Shown here: one piece after another, positions 43,872-52,837 of the stretch
How positions within the stretch are numbered: the first letter of the stretch is position 1
Layout of the letters: every line of letters begins with the position of its first letter
Assembly: GCA_016278485.1 (NCBI GenBank)
Contig: JADQBT010000012.1
Location: forward strand, 29,825-93,824
DNA length: 64,000 bases
Reading direction: 5' to 3'
Origin: Halanaerobiales bacterium
GTDB lineage: Bacteria; Bacillota; Halanaerobiia; Halanaerobiales; Halanaerobiaceae
The notes under the pieces: generated by a model
The model's database searches: none
What the model was told of the DNA's origin: nothing
The model's input: only the letters and a program-made list of their open reading frames with translations
Made by a program: the position numbers and the translations under genes

Positions 43872-45002
43872 ATGAATAGAAGTTTTAAATTATTATTAAT
43901 TATTGGAATGGTTTTAATTGTGCTAGCCTGTTATCAAATTGAAATTTATGCTCAGGCTGATTTATTGGCTAATAAATTACAACAGGTTTTAGACAGTGAG
44001 GTAGAAAACCTGGATCTTCCCGGAATACAAGCTTCATTAAGAATGGGAGATTATGAATGGTTTAGTGTGAGCGGTTCAGTAGATTTAGAAAAAGAAATAC
44101 CACTTACTACTCAACATATTTTTAGAGTCGGTAGTGTCACGAAAATATTTACAGCAGCTGTCGTAATGAAGCTTTCCGAAAATGGAGAAATTAATCTGGA
44201 TGATAAGGTAGATAAATGGTTTCCAGACTTCCCTAAATCTGATATAATTACGGTTCGGCAACTATTAAATCATACAAGTGGAATATATAATTATACAGAA
44301 AATTTCTGGTTCGGATTACAGTCTGCTATATTTACAAAAAAAGTTTGGGAAGCTGAAACTGTTCTTGCATCTACGGTTGAAAAAGATTTTTATTTTGAAC
44401 CGGGAGATAGACACCTTTACTCAAATACAAATTACTTAATGTTAGGTCTAATAATAGAGAAGATAACTGCTAAACCTTTAGAAAAAGTTTATCAGGAATA
44501 TATATTTGATCCATTAGTATTAGATAATACCTTTTTTATTCCTTACCAGGAAATTCCTGATAATTTAATTACTGGTTTTGATCGTGATATAATTCCTTTA
44601 GGAACCCATGATTTTAAGCCGACCGAAAATTCATTTGCAACATTGGGTTTTTCAGCTGGAGCGATAGCGACAACTTCTAAAGACTTACGTCAATTTATTG
44701 ATAGTCTGTTTAGAGGAAACTTTCTAAGTGATAATACATTAACTGAGATGATGCAATATATTGAAGAAGAGGATCCAGATGTGCAAAATCAAATTGGCTA
44801 TGGATTGGGATTAAGGGTACTTGAAATTAATGGTGACCGACTTTATGGCCATACAGGTACCATTCCTGGCTTTGGTGCTGCTGTATTTTACTGTCCAGAA
44901 AAGGATTATAGTTTAGCAGTAGTAAGTAATGTTTCAATATTTAACCAACTAAGTGTTGTAGAAAAATTAATAAATTCAATTAATGAAAATAATAATTTGT
45001 GA
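43872..45002 (+). CDS. Beta-lactamase-family serine hydrolase
   Basis: This 376-residue hydrolase has a class C beta-lactamase/DD-peptidase fold. It has an N-terminal signal or lipoprotein segment (VLIVLACYQ), catalytic S88-x-x-K91 in RVGSVTKIF, a tyrosine motif in HLYSNTNYLMLGL and the third motif as HTGTIPG (HTG rather than HGG). It resembles D-alanyl-D-alanine carboxypeptidase-type and D-aminopeptidase-type enzymes. It is transcribed with a DapF-like gene and another serine hydrolase, hinting at D-amino acid or peptidoglycan peptide turnover. The ribosome site AAAGGAGA precedes the ATG. Confidence 0.87.
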   Translation: MNRSFKLLLIIGMVLIVLACYQIEIYAQADLLANKLQQVLDSEVENLDLPGIQASLRMGDYEWFSVSGSVDLEKEIPLTTQHIFRVGSVTKIFTAAVVMKLSENGEINLDDKVDKWFPDFPKSDIITVRQLLNHTSGIYNYTENFWFGLQSAIFTKKVWEAETVLASTVEKDFYFEPGDRHLYSNTNYLMLGLIIEKITAKPLEKVYQEYIFDPLVLDNTFFIPYQEIPDNLITGFDRDIIPLGTHDFKPTENSFATLGFSAGAIATTSKDLRQFIDSLFRGNFLSDNTLTEMMQYIEEEDPDVQNQIGYGLGLRVLEINGDRLYGHTGTIPGFGAAVFYCPEKDYSLAVVSNVSIFNQLSVVEKLINSINENNNL

Positions 45003-45041
45003 AAAAAATAATCTGTAAAAAAAATTCAAAGGGAGATAAAA

Positions 45042-45914
45042 ATGAGATATGATTTTTACAAATACCATGCTTTAGGTAATGACTACCTTGTCATTGATCC
45101 TAACAAAACAAATATTAAGCTCACACAGAAAAATATACGTTTAATCTGTAATCGTAATTTTGGGATTGGTTCTGATGGTATTTTATATGGACCATTTATT
45201 AATGATGGTAAAATTAGCCTGCAAATATATAATCCTGATGGTAGTGAGGCTGAAAAAAGTGGTAATGGAGTACGAATTTTTTCTAAGTACCTTTTTGAAA
45301 ATGATTATCTGAAAAATAGAAGGTTTTTCTTAAATACTGCTGGTGGTGAAGTATCAGTTGAAGTCCTTGACAGACAGGCAGAGAATATAAAAGTTGATAT
45401 GGGTAAGGTCACGTTTAGAAGTGATCTAATTCCTGTAAAAGGAGAAAAAAGGGATGTTATTGAGGAAGAGTTAGAAATTGGTGATAAGAGCTATCAAATG
45501 ACTTGTTTATCAATTGGTAATCCCCACTGTGTCATACCTGTCAAAGATATTTCTAAAAAATTAGCATTTGAAATTGGCCCTTTAGTTGAAAAGCATCATA
45601 TTTTTCCTAATAGAATAAATATGCAATTGCTAAAAATAATAGATAGAGAAAATATTCAAATAGAGATTTGGGAACGTGGAGCTGGCTATACCTTAGCGTC
45701 AGGTAGCAGTAGTTGTGCAGCAGCCAGTGTAGCATATAAATTAGGTAAAGTGGATGAAAAAATTAATGTGCAGATGCCGGGTGGGACAATTTTGATAGAA
45801 ATAAAAAATAATCAGCATGTGCTAATGACTGGCCCGGTTAGTGGAGTAAGTAGAGGATTTTTTACTGATGATCTGTGGAAAGAACTGAAGAAAAGAGGTA
45901 AGATTGGTGAATAG
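45042..45914 (+). CDS. Diaminopimelate-epimerase-fold protein with both catalytic Cys replaced by Ser
   Basis: This 290-residue protein is collinear with DapF: KYHALGNDYLVID at the start, NPDGSEAEKSGNG, GNPHCVIPV (His162), WERGAGYTLASGSSSC (Glu211) and a C-terminal MTGPV. In DapF the acid/base pair is two cysteines (C73 and C217 in E. coli). Here the aligned positions are S73 (KSGNG) and S220 (LASGS). True epimerase activity through thiolates is thus not possible. Related proteins in the superfamily with Ser for Cys act as dehydratases, so a different reaction is likely. It sits between two serine hydrolase genes and its stop overlaps the next start. Confidence 0.85.
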   Translation: MRYDFYKYHALGNDYLVIDPNKTNIKLTQKNIRLICNRNFGIGSDGILYGPFINDGKISLQIYNPDGSEAEKSGNGVRIFSKYLFENDYLKNRRFFLNTAGGEVSVEVLDRQAENIKVDMGKVTFRSDLIPVKGEKRDVIEEELEIGDKSYQMTCLSIGNPHCVIPVKDISKKLAFEIGPLVEKHHIFPNRINMQLLKIIDRENIQIEIWERGAGYTLASGSSSCAAASVAYKLGKVDEKINVQMPGGTILIEIKNNQHVLMTGPVSGVSRGFFTDDLWKELKKRGKIGE

Positions 45915-47403
45915 CAAATTTTGGTTAAAATTTTTAATATTAATTATTATTGTTTTTTTACTTGTTATAATTTCAGCAAAAATATATCCGACAAAAATAG
46001 TAAATGAAGGTGCACCATTAAGTAGTTTTACTTCTCATCTGGATAAACGTATTCCTACTTTAATGGAGGATTATAAGATACCGGGTATTAATATCGCTTT
46101 GATAAAAAATGGGGAAAAAGTCTGGACAAAAGCGTATGGTTATGCAAATTTAAGTAAAAAGGAAAAAATGACTAATACTACTATCTGTCGGGTTGAATCT
46201 ATTTCTAAACCAGTTACAGTCTGGGGAGTGATGAATTTAGTTGAAGAAGGGAAAATAAAGTTGGATGAACCAGTGATGGATAATATTTATAACTGGGATT
46301 TCCCAGATACTAAATTTTCTGTGGAAAAAATAACACCGAGATTATTACTCAGTAACAGTGCTGGTTTGCCGTTGGGTACTATAGGAGAAGAAGCTCTTTA
46401 CTCTCCTGGTGAGAAGATGCCTTCTCTAGAAGAATTGTTAACTGAAGAAGCTGTTTTAATGTGGGAGCCTGCTCAAAAATTCTCATATTCTGATACAGGA
46501 TTTAACTTACTGGAATTATTGATAGAAGAGGCAACTGCTCGTGATTTTTCGGAATATATGGAAGCAGAAATTTTAAAACCACTTAGGATGGATAACTCAG
46601 CTTATACTATAAATACTAGCTGGGCAGCGGAAGTACCGCTTGGTTATGATATTAATGGTAATCCAGTTCCAGTCTATACATATGCAATGAAGGCTTCCGG
46701 AAATTTATATTCTACCGTAGGTGATATAGCGAATTTCATGATAGCAGGTATGTCAACTTCCAGTAGAAAAAATAATGTCCTTGCTAGTCAGAGTATTAAT
46801 GAAATATATAGTCCGGTTCTCTCTATACCGGGTTATTATGGAATTGTTTTTGACTCCTATGGACTGGGGCATTTTATTGAGCAACTTCCAGATGGTAGAT
46901 TTGCCGTTTCTCATGGCGGACAGGGAACTGGCTGGATGACACATTTTCATTCTGTTCCCGAAACAGGAGATGGAATTGTGATTTTGGCCAATAGTCAACG
47001 CAGTTGGCCTCCATTTGCCTATATCTTAAGTGACTGGGGGCACTGGAGTGGTAATTTTTCTGTTGGTATGACAAAAATAATTCTTGCCCAGAAATTAGTC
47101 TGGATCATAATTGGTCTGCTTTTCTTTATTCTTTTCTGGCAATTTTGGTCGATTGTAGAAGGAATTGTTACTAGCAGACGTAAGTTTTATCCTCTGTCAA
47201 AATCATCTAGGTCATTGAGGTTGGTGCAATTTATCCTTTTTATAATTTTTAGCTTAAGTTTTTTATGGATTATTAATCTGGAATATTTTTTTCTTGCATC
47301 TGTTTTTCCAATAGCCTATAATTGGCTCTTTTATTCAATTATATTTTCAGCTCTGCTCTTATTGTTTTCGGCATTGTTTCCGTGTGTAAAAAGAGAAAGA
47401 TAA
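45907..47403 (+). CDS. Beta-lactamase-family serine hydrolase with membrane helices
   Basis: This 498-residue hydrolase starts with GTG, overlapping the DapF-like stop by 8 bases (AGAGGTAAG upstream). It has an N-terminal membrane helix (residues 8-25), catalytic S98-x-x-K101 in RVESISKPV, YSD in FSYSDTGFNLL and HGG in VSHGGQGTGW. Three hydrophobic helices follow from about residue 395. The architecture resembles the serine hydrolase at 24792. It may remove or transfer D-residues on the outer face of the inner membrane; the substrate is unknown. The coupling with the DapF-like gene implies a joint role. Confidence 0.87.
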   Translation: MNSKFWLKFLILIIIVFLLVIISAKIYPTKIVNEGAPLSSFTSHLDKRIPTLMEDYKIPGINIALIKNGEKVWTKAYGYANLSKKEKMTNTTICRVESISKPVTVWGVMNLVEEGKIKLDEPVMDNIYNWDFPDTKFSVEKITPRLLLSNSAGLPLGTIGEEALYSPGEKMPSLEELLTEEAVLMWEPAQKFSYSDTGFNLLELLIEEATARDFSEYMEAEILKPLRMDNSAYTINTSWAAEVPLGYDINGNPVPVYTYAMKASGNLYSTVGDIANFMIAGMSTSSRKNNVLASQSINEIYSPVLSIPGYYGIVFDSYGLGHFIEQLPDGRFAVSHGGQGTGWMTHFHSVPETGDGIVILANSQRSWPPFAYILSDWGHWSGNFSVGMTKIILAQKLVWIIIGLLFFILFWQFWSIVEGIVTSRRKFYPLSKSSRSLRLVQFILFIIFSLSFLWIINLEYFFLASVFPIAYNWLFYSIIFSALLLLFSALFPCVKRER

Positions 47404-47442
47404 TTAGCTATATTTAACAGAGAAAGGAAGGATGCATATTAG

Positions 47443-48660
47443 ATGGCTGAACAGCGAAGTAATAAATCAAAGCTTGGTTTAATTTTACTTATTTATATTG
47501 CCTTTATATCTCTGGGATTACCCGATGGTTTACTTGGAGTAGCGTGGCCAGATATGAGAAGCAGTTTTGGTCTTCCGCTAGATGCTTTGGGAGTTCTGCT
47601 TGTTTCTTTTACAGGAGGTTATCTTACTTCCAGTTTTTTTAACGGAGTTTTAATCAAAAGGTTTGGCGTAGCTTTTGTACTGGCTGCGAGCTGTTTTGCT
47701 ACAGGGCTGGCTCTGGTCGGTTATACCCTGACTCCTGTCTGGTGGTTATTGCCTTTGCTGGCTGTACTGGCAGGTCTGGGAGCGGGTGCAATAGATGCTG
47801 GACTTAATACTTATGTAGAAGCCAATTTTGGAGAAAATTTGATGCAGTGGCTGCATGCAAGTTTTGGGATTGGAGTTACTCTGGGACCAATCATTATGTC
47901 TACTGGACTAAAATTAACAGGAACCTGGCGCACTGGCTATATTGTTGTTGGTGCTGCTCAGATACTACTTGCTCTGGTTTTTATATTAACCATTTCTATG
48001 TGGAAGGTATCTGAAACTGAGCAAGAAAAGATCCAAAAAAACGTTGAAAACGGAATGGCAGATAGTAAATTGAGTTCGCAAGTTGATCTGATTCAGACTT
48101 TAAAAAAGATTCCAGTCTGGATGAGTGTAGGACTATTTTTTATTTATGTAGGTATTGAATTATCGCTGGGACATTGGTCATATACACTCCTTACCGAATC
48201 TCGTGGAATCAGTTCAGAATTAGCCGGATTATGGGTGGGAGGATACTGGGGATCCTTTACGATTGGAAGAATACTGGCTGGATTTATGTCTTTTCGAATC
48301 AGTAGTAAGAGACTTATTGAGTCTGGGGCATTACTGGGTCTGACTGGTAGCTTATTAATATTTTTAAACAAAGGACAATGGGTTTCCCTGTTAGGTTTAA
48401 TCTTAGCTGGTATAGCAATTGCTCCCATTTTTCCTGCACTGGTATCAGATACATCATTTAGGGTTGGTAAAAAGCATACAGCAAATACAATTGGATTGCA
48501 GATTGCTGGAGCTGGAGTGGGTGGAGCTTTACTTCCTGGTCTGGCAGGTATTCTGGCCCGGAACATTTCGCTTGAGATTGTGCCTGCTTTTATAGTTATC
48601 TTGTTTCTGTTATTTTTAGTCCTTCATCGGGGAATAAATATTTTTAAGAAAAACCATTAG
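47443..48660 (+). CDS. MFS transporter
   Basis: This 405-residue major facilitator has about twelve helices. Typical features are GLPDGLLGVAWPDMR in helix 1 and its loop, GALAGLGAGAIDAGLNTYVE-like sequence in helix 4 and GIELSLGHWSYTLL in helix 7. It resembles the fucose/sugar and FHS-like branch of the MFS. It follows the serine hydrolase operon by 39 bases with AGAAAGGAAGGATG upstream and may export or import a product of those enzymes. The substrate is unknown. Confidence 0.87.
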   Translation: MAEQRSNKSKLGLILLIYIAFISLGLPDGLLGVAWPDMRSSFGLPLDALGVLLVSFTGGYLTSSFFNGVLIKRFGVAFVLAASCFATGLALVGYTLTPVWWLLPLLAVLAGLGAGAIDAGLNTYVEANFGENLMQWLHASFGIGVTLGPIIMSTGLKLTGTWRTGYIVVGAAQILLALVFILTISMWKVSETEQEKIQKNVENGMADSKLSSQVDLIQTLKKIPVWMSVGLFFIYVGIELSLGHWSYTLLTESRGISSELAGLWVGGYWGSFTIGRILAGFMSFRISSKRLIESGALLGLTGSLLIFLNKGQWVSLLGLILAGIAIAPIFPALVSDTSFRVGKKHTANTIGLQIAGAGVGGALLPGLAGILARNISLEIVPAFIVILFLLFLVLHRGINIFKKNH

Positions 48661-48695
48661 TAAATGTTATATATTTTAATGAGGTGTAGTGAAAT

Positions 48696-49580
48696 ATGTT
48701 AGAAGTAGAAAGTTTATTTTTTTCCTATGGAAAGAACGAGGTCTTGAGGAATGTTAATTTTAATGTTCCCAAGGGCTCTATATTTGGCTTAATAGGGAGT
48801 AATGGGGCTGCACTATTACAGATATTATTAGGTCTGTTAAATCCAGATGAAGGGCAGATTGAAATAGTTGGCTATGATTACAAAAAACTTCCCAGAGGGA
48901 AAGTTGGTTTTTTATCGGAAAGACCTTATTACCATCTTAATTTTAGTTTGAAGGAATATTTATTTTATCTTGGGAAAATCTCATCTCATCAGATAACAGA
49001 AAAACAAATTGATGAGGCTATAAAATTAGTATCTCTGGAATCTTCTCGCAATGAATTACTCAGAAATTTTTCCAAAGGTATGTTGCAGAGGGTTGGTTTA
49101 GCTCAGACGTTTTTACATAGACCAGAATTATTGATACTGGACGAACCTATGACAGGCCTGGATCCAGTTGGACAGTCAAAGATAAGAGAAATAATATTGA
49201 GAATTAATCAAAAGGGAACTACTGTATTGATTACATCTCATAATTTGTATGAAATTGAACGGTTATCTGATGTCATCGGTGTTTTACATAATGGTCAAAT
49301 AAATATTATTAGTAATGAGACCTTAAACAAAAAAGAAAAAATTGAACTGGAAGTTAATGAAAAATCGATAGAGCTTTCACAAATTTTTGCTGAGCTAGCA
49401 AAAGTAAAAGTAAATGATAATAAACTTATTTTTCCTGCAAATGATGATGATTTATATTATACTGTTATGCAATTGCTACTTTCTAACAATCTTAAAGTTA
49501 ATAAATTAACTACATTTAAAGCATCTTTAGAAGAAATAACTCTGGCATACCTTGTTGAAAGTAGTGATAAGAATGGTTAG
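48696..49580 (+). CDS. ABC-2-type ATPase with a deleted P-loop
   Basis: This 294-residue ATPase subunit of a simple ABC exporter has an intact signature FSKGMLQRVGLAQ, Walker B LLILDEPMTGLDP and H-loop ITSHNLYE. The Walker A site is GSNGAALLQILLGLL at residues 34-48, where relatives have GSNGAGKTTLLQ. The lysine and threonine that bind ATP phosphates are gone through a net three-codon in-frame deletion. The rest of the frame is open and well preserved, so the loss is recent or the protein has a non-catalytic role. The next gene encodes its probable membrane partner. The ribosome site is GAGGTG. Confidence 0.85.
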   Translation: MLEVESLFFSYGKNEVLRNVNFNVPKGSIFGLIGSNGAALLQILLGLLNPDEGQIEIVGYDYKKLPRGKVGFLSERPYYHLNFSLKEYLFYLGKISSHQITEKQIDEAIKLVSLESSRNELLRNFSKGMLQRVGLAQTFLHRPELLILDEPMTGLDPVGQSKIREIILRINQKGTTVLITSHNLYEIERLSDVIGVLHNGQINIISNETLNKKEKIELEVNEKSIELSQIFAELAKVKVNDNKLIFPANDDDLYYTVMQLLLSNNLKVNKLTTFKASLEEITLAYLVESSDKNG

Positions 49581-50277
49581 AATGGTCTATTTATTACTTT
49601 TCCTAATAAAGAATTACTGGCGGAGAACACATTTTATTTTGCAGTTTTTTACCATAGCATTATTTTGTGGTTATTTATTAGATTACAGATATGCACCTTA
49701 TAGTTATGATTATGTAGTCTTGGTCAAGAATATTGCTTTAATTATTGTTGCGCTTATTACAACATTTCAATTAAATAAGATTAATTATGATCGTTCTATT
49801 TATGTACTTTTGAACAGGGTAACAAGGAGAGATTTTTATCTGGTATCAATATTTTCAAGTTTTACCATTACTCTGGGTTTTAGTTTAATGATGGACTTAT
49901 ATATTCTAATAGTATCTGGATTAACATTTTCTGAATTTTTTACTGCTAGTCTAATAATCTTTAGTTTGCTTAATGTGGTTTTAACGATAATGACTTATAA
50001 TCTTTTTTCGGTTTATACGACTGGAAACAAATTTCAAATAGTGGGTTTATTGGTGATTGGTTTTGGTGCAATCCCTGGCTGGTATAAAAATTTGCCATTT
50101 GAAAGGGTTCTGTATTATTTTAATTTTATATTGCCGCCATTAGGAAATAATATTGTTTTACAACAAAACAACTTATTTCTTAGTTGGAATTTATTAAGAA
50201 CAATTATATATTTATTAATTACATCATTATTAGGTATTAAGTTGTTTTCTGAAAGGAATTTAAGTGATCTAGAATGA
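49573..50277 (+). CDS. ABC-2-type membrane protein
   Basis: This 234-residue membrane protein has about six hydrophobic helices (near residues 17-33, 45-60, 85-110, 115-140, 145-160 and 200-220). It has no strong named motif, but its position directly after the ATPase gene (start overlapping the ATPase stop by 8 bases) marks it as the permease of an ABC-2 exporter. The ATG at 49573 and the ATG at 49582 are both possible. If the ATPase is dead through its missing P-loop lysine, this protein would be without a motor unless another ATPase substitutes. Confidence 0.7.
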   Translation: MVRMVYLLLFLIKNYWRRTHFILQFFTIALFCGYLLDYRYAPYSYDYVVLVKNIALIIVALITTFQLNKINYDRSIYVLLNRVTRRDFYLVSIFSSFTITLGFSLMMDLYILIVSGLTFSEFFTASLIIFSLLNVVLTIMTYNLFSVYTTGNKFQIVGLLVIGFGAIPGWYKNLPFERVLYYFNFILPPLGNNIVLQQNNLFLSWNLLRTIIYLLITSLLGIKLFSERNLSDLE

Positions 50278-50439
50278 CATTTTAAAAAGGTTTTACCCTT
50301 CGCCCGGGGAGAAAAATATTTCTGCTGTTTATAAAGCAGGTGAAAAAGTAGTATATTAATAATATGTTAAAGGAGCAGGAAAATAGTTTTCTGTAAAGAA
50401 TATTGTTGGCATAACTTAACTAAACTGGAGGTCAGATGG

Positions 50440-51231
50440 ATGCAGAGTCATGTAATTGATTATGTAATTATAGGCGATGATATGCAAGTTGTTGAAATTG
50501 AATTAGATTCTGGAGAGACAGTTATTGCTGAAGCTGGTGCGATGAACTGGATGGATGATGGAATTTCTTTTGAAACTAAAATGGGTGATGGCACAGAAGT
50601 AGGTAATGGATTAATGGGTAAGTTATTTGGTGCTGGAAAAAGAGTTTTAACTGGTGAATCTATTTTTATGACTCATTTTACCAATAGAGTTGTTGGTAAA
50701 CAAAAGATAGCTTTTGCTGCACCTTATCCTGGACGTATCATTGCTCTTGAGCTGGCGGAAATGCCAGGTGGGAATTTCACTTGCCAGAAAGATGCCTTTT
50801 TATGTGCTGCAATGGGAACTAAAGTTGATATAGCATTTACTAAAAGAATCGGAACCGGATTTTTTGGTGGTGAAGGGTTTATCTTACAGCGTCTTAGCGG
50901 AGATGGTAAAGCATTTTTGCATGCTGGTGGAACTGTTGTAAAAAAAGAATTAGATAATGAGGTCTTAAAAGTTGATACTGGTTGTTTAGTTGGTTTCACA
51001 GATGGCATCGATTATAATATTGAGAGAGCCGGTAATCTTAAATCAATGATTTTTGGAGGAGAAGGATTATTTCTGGCCACTCTGAGGGGGAGGGGAACAG
51101 TCTATCTGCAGAGCTTACCATTCTCCCGACTGGCTGACCGGATTATCAAAAGTGCCCCACAGGTCGGTGGAAAGCGTAAAGGAGAAGGATCAGTATTAGG
51201 TGGTTTAGGTGATATGCTTGATGGTAATTAA
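50440..51231 (+). CDS. AIM24/TIGR00266-family protein
   Basis: This 263-residue cytoplasmic protein of the AIM24 (TIGR00266) family has a beta-helix-like fold. Characteristic segments are [26 protein letters not shown] sequence near residues 17-38, [11 protein letters not shown] near 73-83, the glycine-rich [16 protein letters not shown] near 140-155 and the C-terminal [11 protein letters not shown]. The biochemical function of bacterial members is unknown. The ribosome site GGAGGTCAG precedes the ATG at 50440; the ATG at 50436 is in a frame that stops at once. Confidence 0.9.
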   Translation: MQSHVIDYVIIGDDMQVVEIELDSGETVIAEAGAMNWMDDGISFETKMGDGTEVGNGLMGKLFGAGKRVLTGESIFMTHFTNRVVGKQKIAFAAPYPGRIIALELAEMPGGNFTCQKDAFLCAAMGTKVDIAFTKRIGTGFFGGEGFILQRLSGDGKAFLHAGGTVVKKELDNEVLKVDTGCLVGFTDGIDYNIERAGNLKSMIFGGEGLFLATLRGRGTVYLQSLPFSRLADRIIKSAPQVGGKRKGEGSVLGGLGDMLDGN

Positions 51232-51265
51232 TTAGCACTTCCTGAAAAACTTTCTGAAAAAAATA

Positions 51266-51294
51266 TTGACAAATTATTACTATTTATATATACT
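51266..51294 (+). promoter_or_regulatory. Strong orphan promoter
   Basis: A consensus TTGACA (51266-51271) and TATACT (51289-51294) are spaced by 17 bases. No gene follows for more than 400 bases; a terminator lies at 51536. Confidence 0.75.
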
Positions 51295-51299
51295 AAATT

Positions 51300-51573
51300 T
51301 AGCGAATAAAAAAGGGGTAGAATTAATGATAGTTACTGTTCTTAATTTAAGATAAATTTAATAGATTATTACTATTAAATAAGGGGGATTTATGTCTTTT
51401 TTTATTATGCCCTCTTAATTAAGAGCAGCTGTTTAAAAATAAAAAGTATAAACAATAACTATGTGATAAACACATAGCTATTTATTATTCTTTAAATGCA
51501 GATTATAAAATAAATTTTCATATTTTATAAAAAGCGCCACTCAGGAACAGTATGTTCTCGGGTGGCTTTTTTT
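51300..51573 (+). ncRNA. Candidate ~270-nt non-coding RNA or attenuated leader
   Basis: The stretch between the orphan promoter and the terminator at 51536-51573 has no long frame. It holds a tiny frame of eight codons (51392-51418, MSFFIMPS) after AAGGGGG, a 14-base palindrome CTCTTAATTAAGAG (51412-51425) overlapping its stop, and a hairpin CTATGTG/CACATAG at 51459-51477. It could be an independent small RNA, a dual-function RNA or a leader controlling the glycosyltransferase gene at 51752. It matches no riboswitch that I recognise. Confidence 0.45.
51536..51573 (+). terminator. Terminator of the orphan transcript
   Basis: A thirteen-base stem with one mismatch (51536-51548 with 51554-51566) and loop AGTAT is followed by seven T. 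Confidence 0.85.
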
Positions 51574-51603
51574 ATGTTAATTTAGAATAAGGAGGTGAAC
51601 ACA

Positions 51604-51642
51604 TTGATCTGGAGTGCAGTACATGGCACAACCCTTTACTAG
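51604..51642 (+). CDS. Possible 12-codon leader peptide
   Basis: A TTG-initiated frame, MIWSAVHGTTLY, stands 8 bases after an exceptionally complete ribosome site (AAGGAGGTGA at about 51589-51598). Its stop codon forms the end of the left arm of the hairpin at 51632-51667, an arrangement seen in translation-dependent attenuators. It may equally be a remnant of a lost gene start. Coding status is unproven. Confidence 0.35.
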   Translation: MIWSAVHGTTLY

Positions 51643-51667
51643 ATGAGTAGGCTAGACTAGTAAAGGG
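51632..51667 (+). promoter_or_regulatory. Perfect 11-pair hairpin before the glycosyltransferase gene
   Basis: CCCTTTACTAG (51632-51642) pairs with CTAGTAAAGGG (51657-51667) over a 14-base loop. There is no T-run after it, so it is not a standard terminator. It overlaps the stop of the possible leader peptide. Confidence 0.6.
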
Positions 51668-51751
51668 GGCAAATTGGAATGTTAAAATTCAATAATAATG
51701 CATATTTTTTAATTTATCCGATTTCAGATGCTCCCTTAAATAAAGGAGAGT

Positions 51752-52717
51752 ATGATGATAAAATCAAAAAAATATGCTTATGTAACATTTGTAATGAGAA
51801 ACGACAGCTATATTCCGGGAGCGTTAGTACTTGCCTATCGACTTAGAAAACAGTGCACAAGCGCAGATCTGGTATGCCTAGTAACTAAAGACGTTACTAT
51901 AAAAGGGAGAGAGGGGTTATCCCAGCTCTTTGATTATGTGGTTGAAGTAGAAGAAATCTTTGTAAGGCATGAACACAGTCATCAACGCCAGGACCGCCCT
52001 TATTTATTTACTCGTTTTCAGGCTCTCAGGCTGGGGAAATATGGAGGACTAGGATTTGAATATGATAAAATTGTGGTTTTAGATGCAGATATAATGCCGT
52101 TATGCCGTTATGATGAATTATTTGAACTACAAACTCCGGCCGGAATTATTAATGAAAGAAAAGAACATTTTGTTACTTCTAAACCATATATGCGATCTGA
52201 TGAAAAATGGACTTGGCACGATAAATATGAAGATGTTTGCCGTCATGGTGAGCCGATACCTGCTGAATTAACTAACAGGGTATGGAGTGATCCGACAAAC
52301 TTGGGAGTTAATGCCTGCATTTGGGTTTTACATCCTGAGAAAAAGGAATACGATAGAATAATGGAAACCCTGAAAGAACCCGCTATTATAGAGAAAATAA
52401 GCTTGTTTAAATGGCCAGAAATGCAATTTGCCACTTATTTTTGGTCAGGCCTATGGCACAATGTTGATCTTCGATACAGCGGCTTTAATTGCCAGCCCAA
52501 AATGGATGTTCTTTACGGAACCCATTTTGCCGGACTAAAACCCTGGAATGAAAATAAAAAGAAGTCAATTATGCACTATAGTAAATATGATGACTTCAGG
52601 ATGTGGTATAGGGAATTCGTGGAAATGGTTAAGTGGGTGTATTCACCTTTACAGGCATTACCAAAAGTTAGGCGTCTTTTACGCTTTTATGAAGAAAATT
52701 TAAAAGATAAGTGGTAG
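51752..52717 (+). CDS. Glycogenin-like glycosyltransferase (GT8 family)
   Basis: This 321-residue glycosyltransferase has the GT-A fold typical of GT8. It begins KYAYVTFVMRNDSYIPGAL with LAYRLRK, like glycogenin and galactinol synthase; the DxD metal motif is in VVLDADIMPL near residues 109-117, and NLGVNACIWVLHP and HFAGLKPWN (the late histidine-glycine-type motif) follow. This sub-type is commoner in eukaryotes and large viruses than in Firmicutes, so lateral acquisition is possible. Tandem ATG codons follow AAAGGAGAG. The acceptor is unknown. An unusual leader precedes it. Confidence 0.85.
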   Translation: MMIKSKKYAYVTFVMRNDSYIPGALVLAYRLRKQCTSADLVCLVTKDVTIKGREGLSQLFDYVVEVEEIFVRHEHSHQRQDRPYLFTRFQALRLGKYGGLGFEYDKIVVLDADIMPLCRYDELFELQTPAGIINERKEHFVTSKPYMRSDEKWTWHDKYEDVCRHGEPIPAELTNRVWSDPTNLGVNACIWVLHPEKKEYDRIMETLKEPAIIEKISLFKWPEMQFATYFWSGLWHNVDLRYSGFNCQPKMDVLYGTHFAGLKPWNENKKKSIMHYSKYDDFRMWYREFVEMVKWVYSPLQALPKVRRLLRFYEENLKDKW

Positions 52718-52753
52718 ATGTTATATACCAGGAGTTATTCTTTTCTCCATTAA

Positions 52754-52813
52754 TCTCTCAGCTCTTTGCCGGTTATTTCTAAAAACACACTATTAAGGTA
52801 GGGAGCTGAGGGA
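52754..52813. repeat. Imperfect 17-base inverted repeat
   Basis: The arms at 52754-52770 and 52797-52813 pair at most positions with some G-U pairs and enclose a 26-base loop. It lies after the glycosyltransferase gene and may be its terminator-like structure, although no T-run follows. Confidence 0.4.
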
Positions 52814-52837
52814 CATTAAAAAATGTAGTTTTGAAGC

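Noticed and set aside
51536..51573. T-box-like terminator (GGGTGGC) before the glycosyltransferase gene
   Set aside because: The T-box antiterminator core with GGGTGGNACCGCG and a specifier-loop stem are absent; it is an ordinary terminator.
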